Origin: an uncultured Eubacteriales bacterium
Lineage (GTDB): Bacteria > Bacillota > Clostridia > Oscillospirales > Oscillospiraceae
Reading direction: 5' to 3'
Length of the DNA stretch: 7,467 nt
NCBI GenBank assembly: GCA_900553545.1
Contig: USDP01000075.1
Location: forward strand, 1 to 7,467
Both the position numbers and the translations under genes were made by a program. Numbering within the stretch: position 1 is the stretch's first letter; each line of letters starts with the position of its first letter. Positions 1 to 5,379 of the stretch are shown here, one piece after another. The notes below the pieces were generated by a model that was not told where the DNA came from, did no database searches, and saw nothing but the letters and a program-made list of their open reading frames with translations.

Positions 1-9
1 GAGAGATAT

Positions 10-1347
10 TTGAAAGAAAAAACGAAAACGCCGGAGCGGGCGCTCCGGCTGTGGTTCTGGCTGTTTGCGGCAGCCTGCCTGATTGCGGCTGTTGCGATGC
101 CGGATCGTGCGGCAATGCTTGCGGGACTGAAGCGGATCTGCGTGCTGCCGTATCAGTCGGCAAATCCGTATTTCGCGGCAGAAAACGGCGGATTTGCAGG
201 TACATTCTTAAATGCCGCTCTGATTTGCGCAATTTGCGCGGCGGTTTATTCGCTGCCGGGCAGCAAGCCGGACGGCGTGTCCGTGCTGGCGTTCTTCCTG
301 ACGGCGGGGTTTTCCTTCTGGGGGATTACGGTGCTGAATATCTGGTTCTGCTTCGCCGGGACGCTGATTTTCTGCTTTGTGCGGAAGGTCAACCCCTGCA
401 CGCAGGGCAACGTGTTCCTGTTCTCCACGGGCATTGCACCGCTGATGACGGATCTTCTGATTCGCTACCCGGGCGTGGAGGCGCACGGCGTAACGCTGCT
501 CGGCTGCGTGCTGGCGCTGCTGGCCTGCTGCCTGATCGGGTTGATTTTGCCGGCGGGACTGGCGCACAGCCCGAAGATGCACAAGGGATACGACCTCTAC
601 TCCGCAGCGGTGCCGATTGGTCTGGTCGCGTTTTTCCTGCGTGCGGTGCTCCATCGCGTGCTCGGCGGGACGCTGGCAGACGGCGTGGGCGTCGGCGCGG
701 GCGAGGGGAACTGGCTTGTGACGAATGTGTTCTGTATCGCGGTGTTTGTGCTGGCGATCGTACTGGGACTGTCGTTCGGCGGAAGCTTTCAGGAGTATGG
801 CAAGCTGCTCCGTGACTCCGGGTACAACGTGGATTACGGTGCAAAGTACGGCGTGGGCACAGGCATTTTGAACTTTGGCATCTATGGACTGTTCATTCTG
901 CTCTACTACAACGCGATTGGTGCGAACTGGAACGCCGCGACGCTCGGCTGCGTGTTCTGCATGGTCTGCTGCTGCTTCAAGGGCAGCCACCCGGGCAACG
1001 TCTGGCCGATCATGGTCGGCTATGTGGCCGCGTCGTTCGCGACGAAGGGTCTCTGCGCCGCCCTCGGCACCGACTTCACCACCGCCATCAATGCCCAGGC
1101 CATCGTCATTGGACTTTGCTTTGCCAACGGCCTTTCGCCGGTTTCGGGCAAATACGGCTGGTGGGCCGGGATCGTGTTCGGCGTGCTGCATTACGCGCTG
1201 GTCACAAGCGTGCCGTTCACGCACGGCGGCTTCCTGCTCTATAACGGCGGCTTCACCGCGGCGCTGATCTGCTTCCTGTTCATCCCGGTCATGGAAATGT
1301 TCTTCAAGACCAGGGACGAAAAGGCGGCCCTCCGCGCAAAAAAATAA
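10..1347 (+). CDS. DUF1576 family multi-pass membrane protein
   Basis: A 445-residue, strongly hydrophobic protein that I recognise as DUF1576, a family of unknown function found mostly in Firmicutes. Many membrane segments are visible, for example residues 11-29, 65-81, 90-122, 158-181, 198-214, 236-255, 283-300, 332-345, 362-374, 384-400 and 415-431. The two halves look related. Residues about 62-210 and 281-430 share GT-x-LN near the start, an N-(V/I)-W block (N110-W112 and N330-W332), and a G-(I/L)-(A/S)-P block (141-144 and 374-377). They also share a GYDLY/GGFLLYN-like block (193-197 and 406-412). This suggests an internal duplication, as in many transporters, but no substrate can be named. 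The start is a TTG with only GAGAG (1-5) ahead of it. The frame is open to the window edge, so a start further upstream cannot be excluded. A strong terminator follows, so the gene ends its transcript. Confidence 0.82.
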   Translation: MKEKTKTPERALRLWFWLFAAACLIAAVAMPDRAAMLAGLKRICVLPYQSANPYFAAENGGFAGTFLNAALICAICAAVYSLPGSKPDGVSVLAFFLTAGFSFWGITVLNIWFCFAGTLIFCFVRKVNPCTQGNVFLFSTGIAPLMTDLLIRYPGVEAHGVTLLGCVLALLACCLIGLILPAGLAHSPKMHKGYDLYSAAVPIGLVAFFLRAVLHRVLGGTLADGVGVGAGEGNWLVTNVFCIAVFVLAIVLGLSFGGSFQEYGKLLRDSGYNVDYGAKYGVGTGILNFGIYGLFILLYYNAIGANWNAATLGCVFCMVCCCFKGSHPGNVWPIMVGYVAASFATKGLCAALGTDFTTAINAQAIVIGLCFANGLSPVSGKYGWWAGIVFGVLHYALVTSVPFTHGGFLLYNGGFTAALICFLFIPVMEMFFKTRDEKAALRAKK

Positions 1348-1361
1348 GAGCAGCACTACAC

Positions 1362-1398
1362 AATTCCCGGAAAAGCATCCGCTTTTCCGGGAATTTTT
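1362..1398 (+). terminator. Intrinsic terminator after the DUF1576 gene
   Basis: A perfect 15-bp inverted repeat (1362-1376 with 1381-1395) has a four-base ATCC loop and a five-T run at 1394-1398. The stem starts AATTCCCGG and lies 15 bases after the stop codon. It should separate this gene from the rpsF operon promoter just downstream. Confidence 0.93.
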
Positions 1399-1430
1399 AC
1401 TTGTTCTGTCCGGTTTATTCAAAATAAGAA

Positions 1431-1459
1431 TTGACAAAACAATTTCTTTTTACTATAAT
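1431..1459 (+). promoter_or_regulatory. Consensus housekeeping sigma promoter of the rpsF operon
   Basis: A TTGACA -35 box (1431-1436) and a TATAAT -10 box (1454-1459) are both perfect matches, separated by the ideal 17 bases. Transcription should start at about 1465-1467. This is the strongest promoter in the window, as expected for a ribosomal protein operon. Confidence 0.93.
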
Positions 1460-1465
1460 ATTCTG

Positions 1466-1533
1466 GTCTGCGGAGGTCGCAGACATGATCCTTGCCGCAA
1501 ACGCGATTTGCGGCCATAAGTCCAGAAGGAGGT
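1466..1533 (+). promoter_or_regulatory. Structured rpsF leader, possible r-protein autoregulatory RNA
   Basis: Two hairpins lie between the predicted transcription start and the rpsF start. Hairpin 1 pairs 1466-1472 with 1478-1484 (7 bp, loop GAGGT) and would sit right at the 5' end of the mRNA. Hairpin 2 pairs 1494-1501 with 1507-1514 (8 bp, loop CGCGA). It can be extended by CTT (1491-1493) pairing with AAG (1518-1520) around a three-base CAT bulge. The rpsF ribosome binding site AAGGAGGT (1526-1533) follows directly. An mRNA motif bound by the S6:S18 complex is known upstream of rpsF in many bacteria, and hairpin 2 carries CCG (1495-1497). I cannot confirm a match to that consensus by eye. 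The hairpins are seen; the regulatory role is inferred. Confidence 0.5.
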
Positions 1534-1562
1534 GCAACAACAATGGCAAAACTTTCCGCTAA
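1485..1562 (+). CDS. Possible 25-codon upstream ORF overlapping the rpsF start
   Basis: An ATG at 1485 is preceded by GGAGGT (1472-1477) at a good seven-base spacing. It opens a 25-codon frame that stops at 1560-1562, inside rpsF and 20 bases past its start. The peptide would begin MILAANAICGHK. Its ribosome binding site partly forms the loop of the first leader hairpin. Translation would melt the second hairpin and run over the rpsF ribosome binding site. No known peptide is recognised, and the frame may be chance. Confidence 0.25.
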   Translation: MILAANAICGHKSRRRCNNNGKTFR

Positions 1563-1839
1563 GTATGAGATCCTTTATATCATCGATCCCGCACAGGGTG
1601 AAGAGGGTATCGCGGCTCTCGTGGAAAAATTCAAGAGCCTTGCAGAAGGCTACGGCGAAGTGACCAGCGTTGATGAGTGGGGCAAGCGTCGTCTTGCGTA
1701 CCCGATCAACGACCTGGTGGAAGGCTACTACGTCTACATGACCTGTGACGCCAAGCCCGAGATGCCGGCAGAGCTTGACCGTGTCTTCAAGATCACGGAA
1801 GGCATCCTGCGTTCCATCATCGTCGCCGTCGAAGAGTAA
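1543..1839 (+). CDS. rpsF: 30S ribosomal protein S6
   Basis: A 98-residue S6 protein, normal length for bacteria. S6 binds the central domain of 16S rRNA as a heterodimer with S18 on the 30S platform. Family marks include the N-terminal strand KYEILYIIDP (7-16), the block WGKRRLAYPI (46-55), GYYVYM (61-66) and the C-terminal helix and strand RVFKITEGILRSIIV (80-94). I chose the ATG at 1543 because AAGGAGGT (1526-1533) lies nine bases upstream and the product then starts where S6 proteins normally do. A longer in-frame frame from a TTG at 1492 would run through the structured leader and add 17 residues that do not look like S6. This is the first main gene of the operon. Its stop overlaps the ribosome binding site of ssb, which suggests coupled translation. 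Confidence 0.97.
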   Translation: MAKLSAKYEILYIIDPAQGEEGIAALVEKFKSLAEGYGEVTSVDEWGKRRLAYPINDLVEGYYVYMTCDAKPEMPAELDRVFKITEGILRSIIVAVEE

Positions 1840-1851
1840 GGAGGCTTTTTC

Positions 1852-2298
1852 ATGCTGAACCACATCGTTCTCATGGGCCGTCTGACTCGCGATCCGGAGC
1901 TGCGCCGTACCGGCAGCGGCATCGCGGTCGCCTCGTTCACGCTCGCCGTCGACCGCGATTTCGCATCGCAGGGCGGCGAAAAGGAAACGGATTTCGTCGA
2001 CATCGTCGCATGGCGTTCCACCGCAGAGTTCGTCAGCAAATACTTCACGAAGGGCCGCATGGCTGTCGTCTCCGGCCGGCTGCAAATTCGCAACTGGCAG
2101 GACAAAGAGGGCAACAAGCGCCGCAGCGCTGAAGTCGTGGCTGACAACGTCTACTTCGGAGAGTCCAAGCGCGACAGCATGGCTTCGTCCGGTTTCGACC
2201 AGACGCCGCCGCCCGTCTCGTATCAGGCCCCGGCCAATCCGGCCGCCTCGTCTGATTTCTCAACGCTGATGGACGACGATCCCGACCTTCCGTTCTGA
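1852..2298 (+). CDS. ssb: Single-stranded DNA-binding protein
   Basis: A 148-residue SSB that coats single-stranded DNA during replication, repair and recombination, normally as a tetramer. The OB-fold covers residues about 1-103, beginning MLNHIVLMGRLTRDPELRRT. It includes FTLAVDRDF (29-37), DFVDIVAWR (47-55) with W54, and the GRLQIRNWQD strand (75-84) with W82. Residues 104-137 are a short, Pro/Ser/Ala-rich disordered linker. The C-terminus ends DDDPDLPF, the acidic tip that binds partner enzymes. AAGGAGG (1838-1844), built over the rpsF stop codon, sets the start at a seven-base spacing. Placement between rpsF and rpsR is the classic bacterial arrangement. The linker is on the short side but within the normal range for the family. 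Confidence 0.97.
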   Translation: MLNHIVLMGRLTRDPELRRTGSGIAVASFTLAVDRDFASQGGEKETDFVDIVAWRSTAEFVSKYFTKGRMAVVSGRLQIRNWQDKEGNKRRSAEVVADNVYFGESKRDSMASSGFDQTPPPVSYQAPANPAASSDFSTLMDDDPDLPF

Positions 2299-2336
2299 GC
2301 TCGCTTTTCCACAAGACCAAGATAGGAGGATTCATT

Positions 2337-2576
2337 ATGGCAATGGCTAATGATCGTGTCCATCCTCGCAAGCGCAAGAAGGTCTGCTCCTTCTGCGTCG
2401 ATAAGGTTGCGCACATCGATTTCAAAGACACTGCGAAGCTCCGCCGTTACCTGTCCGAGCGTGGCAAGATCCTGCCCCGCCGTACCACCGGTACCTGCGC
2501 TGCTCATCAGCGTCAGCTGACGGTCGCCATCAAGCGCGCCCGCCACATCGCCCTGCTGCCGTACGTGGCAGAATAA
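2337..2576 (+). CDS. rpsR: 30S ribosomal protein S18
   Basis: A 79-residue S18 protein, full length, and the partner of S6 on the 30S platform. The family core is clear: KVCSFC (15-20), IDFKDTAKLRRYLSERGKILPRR (27-49), TGTCAAHQRQLTVAIKRAR (51-69) and a hydrophobic end, IALLPYV. C17-x2-C20 and C54-x2-H57 could form a zinc-binding site, as in the cysteine-containing versions of several ribosomal proteins. Zinc binding is inferred. AGGAGG (2324-2329) sits seven bases before the ATG. A second ATG two codons on is possible but less well spaced. The gene lies 38 bases after ssb with no terminator between. Confidence 0.97.
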   Translation: MAMANDRVHPRKRKKVCSFCVDKVAHIDFKDTAKLRRYLSERGKILPRRTTGTCAAHQRQLTVAIKRARHIALLPYVAE

Positions 2577-2587
2577 GAAAAAACAAA

Positions 2588-2616
2588 CCGCGCCTGCCCA
2601 ACGGACAGGCGCGTTC
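2588..2616 (+). terminator. Hairpin between rpsR and rlmH, weak terminator or attenuator
   Basis: An 8-bp GC-rich stem (2589-2596 with 2606-2613) is extended by two more pairs past one mismatch, with a tiny loop at 2600-2602. Only TTCT follows it, not a true T run, so termination on the plus strand should be partial. An A-rich tract (2577-2587) on the 5' side would give a T-rich tail in the opposite direction, but no minus-strand gene is nearby. It most likely lowers expression of rlmH relative to the ribosomal genes, or protects the upstream mRNA end. Confidence 0.5.
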
Positions 2617-2631
2617 TGCAATGAGGTAGCT

Positions 2632-3114
2632 ATGTTTTCGATCACGCTGCTCTGCATGGGCAAGCTCAAGGAAAAATTCTATACCGCCGCCGCAGAGGAA
2701 TACAGCAAACGCCTGCGCGCGTTTGCCGATTTCCGCATCGTCGAGCTGCCGGAATACCGCCTGCCGGACAACCCGAACGAGACGCAGATCGCGCAGGGCC
2801 TCGCCCGCGAGGCCGAGGCCATCCGCAAGGCCATCCCGAAGGGCGCGTGGCTCTGCGTGCTGACGCCGGAGGGCAGGCTGCTCTCCTCAGAAGAGCTGGC
2901 CTCCGCGCTGCACAGCGTAAAGACCGGCGGCAGATCGGCGGCCTGTTTTCTAATCGGCTCGTCGTTCGGCATCGATCCATCGATCAAGGCGATGGCCGAT
3001 CTGAAGCTCTCGATGAGCAGGATGACCTTTCCGCACCATCTGGCCCGCGTGATGGCGCTCGAGCAGCTTTACCGTGCTGAGTCCATCCAGGCGGGAACAA
3101 AATATCATAAATGA
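2632..3114 (+). CDS. rlmH: 23S rRNA pseudouridine-1915 N3-methyltransferase RlmH
   Basis: A 160-residue SPOUT-class methyltransferase, the usual family length. RlmH uses S-adenosylmethionine to methylate pseudouridine 1915 in helix 69 of 23S rRNA on assembled 70S ribosomes, and acts as a dimer. Sequence marks are the N-terminal strand and KLKEKFY (11-17), the LTPEGRLLSSEELA block (77-90), the FLIGSSFG cofactor loop (106-113, usually written with GG), LSMSRMTFPHHLARVMALEQLYRA (126-149) and the C-terminal YHK (158-160). The start codon has a modest GAGGT (2623-2627) four bases ahead. The gene follows rpsR across a weak hairpin with no obvious promoter of its own, so read-through from the ribosomal operon is likely. 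Its stop codon overlaps the cupin gene's ribosome binding site. Confidence 0.96.
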   Translation: MFSITLLCMGKLKEKFYTAAAEEYSKRLRAFADFRIVELPEYRLPDNPNETQIAQGLAREAEAIRKAIPKGAWLCVLTPEGRLLSSEELASALHSVKTGGRSAACFLIGSSFGIDPSIKAMADLKLSMSRMTFPHHLARVMALEQLYRAESIQAGTKYHK

Positions 3115-3123
3115 GGTGTTTTT

Positions 3124-3474
3124 ATGTTTAAAGCCTATGAAATGATGGAAACTGCTGTAAAGCACAACGCGCAGGGCGGCGAAGGCAGCCCGAAGTTCCG
3201 CTATCTGTTCTCTGCTGAGGAGCTGGGGAACCGTGCGGAGCTCATGGCCGTCATCACGCTGGAACCCGGCGAGTCCGTCGGCGTCCATCCGCACACCAGC
3301 AATGGCGAAGCCTATTTCATCCTCGAAGGCGGCGCAACCATGACCGAAGACGACGAGACGCGCATCCTCGGCGTCGGCGACGCGGAATTCTGCGCTGACG
3401 GCCACACGCACTCGATCAAGAATCACACCGATAAGCCCATGCGCTTCCTCGCGGTCATCTTCCCGAACAAGTAA
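3124..3474 (+). CDS. Small single-domain cupin protein
   Basis: A 116-residue cupin with one beta-barrel domain. Cupin motif 1 is complete: G49, H55, H57 and E62 at the classical spacing. Motif 2 has G85, G93, H96 and N100 at the expected positions, with alanine at 91 in place of the usual proline. The three histidines and the glutamate should bind a metal ion such as iron, manganese or zinc. The substrate cannot be told from sequence, since small cupins include isomerases, dioxygenases and sugar or ligand sensors. GAGGTG (3113-3118) overlaps the rlmH stop and lies five bases before the ATG, so the two genes are translationally close. A terminator follows, which makes this the last gene of the operon. 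Confidence 0.9.
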   Translation: MFKAYEMMETAVKHNAQGGEGSPKFRYLFSAEELGNRAELMAVITLEPGESVGVHPHTSNGEAYFILEGGATMTEDDETRILGVGDAEFCADGHTHSIKNHTDKPMRFLAVIFPNK

Positions 3475-3480
3475 AATGCA

Positions 3481-3516
3481 GCGGCCCTTCCATCCGGAAG
3501 GGCCGCGTTTTCTTTT
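3481..3516 (+). terminator. Intrinsic terminator ending the rpsF operon
   Basis: A perfect 11-bp GC-rich stem (3481-3491 with 3496-3506) has an ATCC loop and a TTTTCTTTT tail (3508-3516). It lies six bases after the cupin stop codon. Confidence 0.95.
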
Positions 3517-3528
3517 CGAACCTATCTT

Positions 3529-3614
3529 GTAGGGGCGGGCATTGTTTGCCCTTTTTTGCGCCCCCGTTCTTTTCTTTCTCAAAGAAGAGAACGCAAAGAA
3601 CGGGGGCGCAAAAA
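3529..3614. repeat. Palindromic intergenic element between convergent genes
   Basis: Three nested or adjacent inverted repeats fill this gap. First, GTAGGGGCGGGC (3529-3540) begins a small hairpin, GGGCA (3537-3541) with TGCCC (3547-3551). Second, a 20-bp perfect inverted repeat pairs 3553-3572 with 3595-3614; its arms contain GCGCCCCCGTTC and the complement. Third, a competing inner hairpin pairs 3566-3577 with 3581-3592 (12 bp including one G-T wobble, loop CTC). Neither strand has a T tract after the outer stem, so it does not look like a standard terminator. The outer arm ends three bases from the DUF2500 stop codon. It is probably a member of a dispersed intergenic repeat family, which cannot be proven from one copy. 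It codes for nothing recognisable. Confidence 0.7.
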
Positions 3615-3617
3615 GCG

Positions 3618-3998
3618 TCAGCTCCGGTCGAAGCCGAGGTAGCGCGTGCCCTGGAAATGCAGCGTTCCGCGGTCGCCCTCGAAGAGCATCCCATAGTCGC
3701 GCCCTGTCATGCGCAGCTCCATCCGGTCGCCGCTCTCCACCTGAAATGTCACATAATAGGTCGTGTCCGTGGTACAATAATCCATATCGTTCGCGCCGTT
3801 GTGGTGCCGGTGGCTGACATTTGTGCGCTTGGTGACGACCGTCGCGGGCACGGACAGGCGCGGCGAGGCGTCGTTTTTCCGTTTTTCCTTCGCGCCGCGC
3901 ACGAGCATCGCGATCATCGTGCCGATTACAAAAACGAAGATAATGGTAAAAAAGATTGGGAATAGGGTGGAAAACAGGTCAAAACCGACTTCAAACAT
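3618..3998 (-). CDS. DUF2500 family membrane-anchored protein
   Basis: A 126-residue protein that I recognise as DUF2500, a small family of unknown function. It has one membrane segment (about 12-33), then a basic stretch RGAKEKRK (34-41). A beta-rich soluble domain follows, with SPRLSVPATVVTKRTNVSHRHH (45-66), TTYYVTFQVESGDRMEL (79-95) and the closing GDRGTLHFQGTRYLGF (108-123). These blocks match the family well and the length is typical. The charge pattern puts the soluble domain in the cytoplasm by the positive-inside rule, although the opposite topology is not excluded. AAAGGAG lies nine bases upstream of the ATG. The gene sits 59 bases after the deacetylase on the same strand and has no clear promoter of its own, so the two are probably co-transcribed. 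Past its stop lies the palindromic element. Confidence 0.88.
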   Translation of the reverse strand: MFEVGFDLFSTLFPIFFTIIFVFVIGTMIAMLVRGAKEKRKNDASPRLSVPATVVTKRTNVSHRHHNGANDMDYCTTDTTYYVTFQVESGDRMELRMTGRDYGMLFEGDRGTLHFQGTRYLGFDRS

Positions 3999-4057
3999 TG
4001 CAAATTCTCCTTTTCTCTGTTCTGTTTTTCAGACGAAATTCAGCAGAAAATGTTCCA

Positions 4058-5299
4058 TCAACGCCAGGGATCGCTTGTCCCGGCCTTTTCCACGTTCCAT
4101 TGGATGCTCCACTGTCCGCGCGGGATGTACATGCGCGTGACATAGAATGGGTCGTCCGAGGTGTTCCACGTGTAGCCGTCCATCAGCAGACCGTATTGAT
4201 AATACCGCCGCGCGACCGCGATGGAGAGGTCGCTGCGCGTCCCCTCCGGATAACAGACCACAGACGGCATTTCGCCGGTCAGGGACGTGATGGCGTCGCG
4301 GCTGTGCTCCATTTCAAAAATGAGCGTGGCCTCGTCCATGCAGCTGAGGTTCCCGTGTGACCACGTGTGGCTCTGGATTGAGACGAGTCCAGACTGCGCC
4401 AGCTCCTGAATCTGCTCGGCGGTCATCTTACGCGCCTTGCCAAGATCGCGCGGAATGACGAAGATCGTCGCCTTGGCCTGATATTTCTGCAAAAGCGGAT
4501 AAAGCTCCGTATAATTGTCGTCATAACCGTCATCAAACGTCAAAATCACGGGCTTTTCGTAATCTTCGAGGTGCGAAAGATCGTTGAAGAAGATCGTCTC
4601 ATAGCCATTGTCCGCGAGGTATTGCAGGTGATTTTCCAGTTCGGACGGGCGGACAAAGAGGTCGGAATAGCCCCACGTTTCGTCGCCGACGGCGTGGTAC
4701 ATCAGGATTGGGACATTGACATTCGGCGTGGGCAAATCTGTGTTCTGGGGGCGCGCAAAATAGAGGACGCCGTCCTCTGTCTCCCCCGTGAGCAGTCCAA
4801 ATCGCTCCGCCGCGCGGACGCCGTCGATCCAGAGTTCCCCATCCTGCCAGAGCGCCTGTGTCCCGTCCGCCGCGAGCCGCAGGCGCTCGCCCATGCGGCA
4901 GAGCACCGCCGCGTCCTCGGATTCCTGCAAGATTAAGTGTCCACCGTCCGCGAACAATTCTGCCGAAACGAACCGCGTTCCGTCCGCTGTTTCGAGCGTT
5001 GGAGCGGTCACACCGAACAGGAGCACGTCCGCTCCGGCTCCCGCTGAAGCCCGCTCCGGTTCCGGCTCACGCTCCGCTGTGTTTCCCGCTCCGGTTCCCG
5101 CTAAGACCTGCTCAGCTCCCGCGGTCTTCTCCGCTCCCGCAGATTTGTCAGTTTCTTTCAATTCTTCCGCCGCCGGTTCCTCTGCCTCCGCCGCCTCGGC
5201 GGCCTGCACCGGCATCGCGGGGATCTCGACCTCCGCGGGCGCACAGCCCGTCAGGCCAAGGCAGAGCAGCAGGGACAGCAGCAGCGCACAGCATTTCAT
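4058..5299 (-). CDS. Lipoprotein polysaccharide deacetylase (NodB domain)
   Basis: A 413-residue exported lipoprotein. Residues 1-18 form a signal peptide, and LTGC (16-19) is a lipobox with C19 as the lipidated residue. Residues about 30-90 are a low-complexity, Ala/Glu/Gly-rich linker. Residues about 91-185 form a beta-rich module with no confident family. The catalytic NodB domain covers about 195-400: ILMYHAV (198-204), TFDDGYDDN (254-262) with D256 as likely base and D257 as metal ligand, and SHTWSH (310-315) with metal ligands H311 and H315. CYPEG (349-353) stands where RxPYG is usual. Such enzymes remove acetyl groups from peptidoglycan or another N-acetylated surface polysaccharide; the substrate here is unknown. 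AGAGG lies eight bases before the ATG. The last canonical motif (LxH) is not obvious, so it may belong to the IcaB/PgaB-like or a divergent branch. Confidence 0.92.
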   Translation of the reverse strand: MKCCALLLSLLLCLGLTGCAPAEVEIPAMPVQAAEAAEAEEPAAEELKETDKSAGAEKTAGAEQVLAGTGAGNTAEREPEPERASAGAGADVLLFGVTAPTLETADGTRFVSAELFADGGHLILQESEDAAVLCRMGERLRLAADGTQALWQDGELWIDGVRAAERFGLLTGETEDGVLYFARPQNTDLPTPNVNVPILMYHAVGDETWGYSDLFVRPSELENHLQYLADNGYETIFFNDLSHLEDYEKPVILTFDDGYDDNYTELYPLLQKYQAKATIFVIPRDLGKARKMTAEQIQELAQSGLVSIQSHTWSHGNLSCMDEATLIFEMEHSRDAITSLTGEMPSVVCYPEGTRSDLSIAVARRYYQYGLLMDGYTWNTSDDPFYVTRMYIPRGQWSIQWNVEKAGTSDPWR

Positions 5300-5331
5300 C
5301 CGTCATTCCTCTTTTTCCGTCATTTTCCTCT

Positions 5332-5360
5332 ATCCTATCAAATTTCGCCGCGCAGGGCAA
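5332..5360 (-). promoter_or_regulatory. Likely promoter of the deacetylase-DUF2500 pair
   Basis: Read on the minus strand, TTGCCC (5360-5355) and TAGGAT (5337-5332) are 17 bases apart. A TG one base before the -10 box makes it an extended -10 promoter. Each box matches the consensus at four of six positions. The predicted start, near 5325, leaves a leader of about 25 bases. Confidence 0.5.
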
Positions 5361-5379
5361 GCGGTTTTGGAAAGATTCG

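Noticed and set aside
208..1437. A 409-codon minus-strand frame opposite the DUF1576 gene
   Set aside because: Its translation is Arg/His/Gln-rich with no family resemblance, and it would start in the terminator region beside the rpsF promoter. It is a shadow of a clear membrane protein gene.
1492..1542. A longer rpsF start at the TTG at 1492
   Set aside because: The added 17 residues are not S6-like and cover the leader hairpin. The ATG at 1543 has a near-perfect ribosome binding site.
2950..3777. A 275-codon minus-strand frame across rlmH, the cupin gene and the palindromic element
   Set aside because: It crosses two convincing plus-strand genes, a terminator and part of DUF2500, and shows no protein family features.
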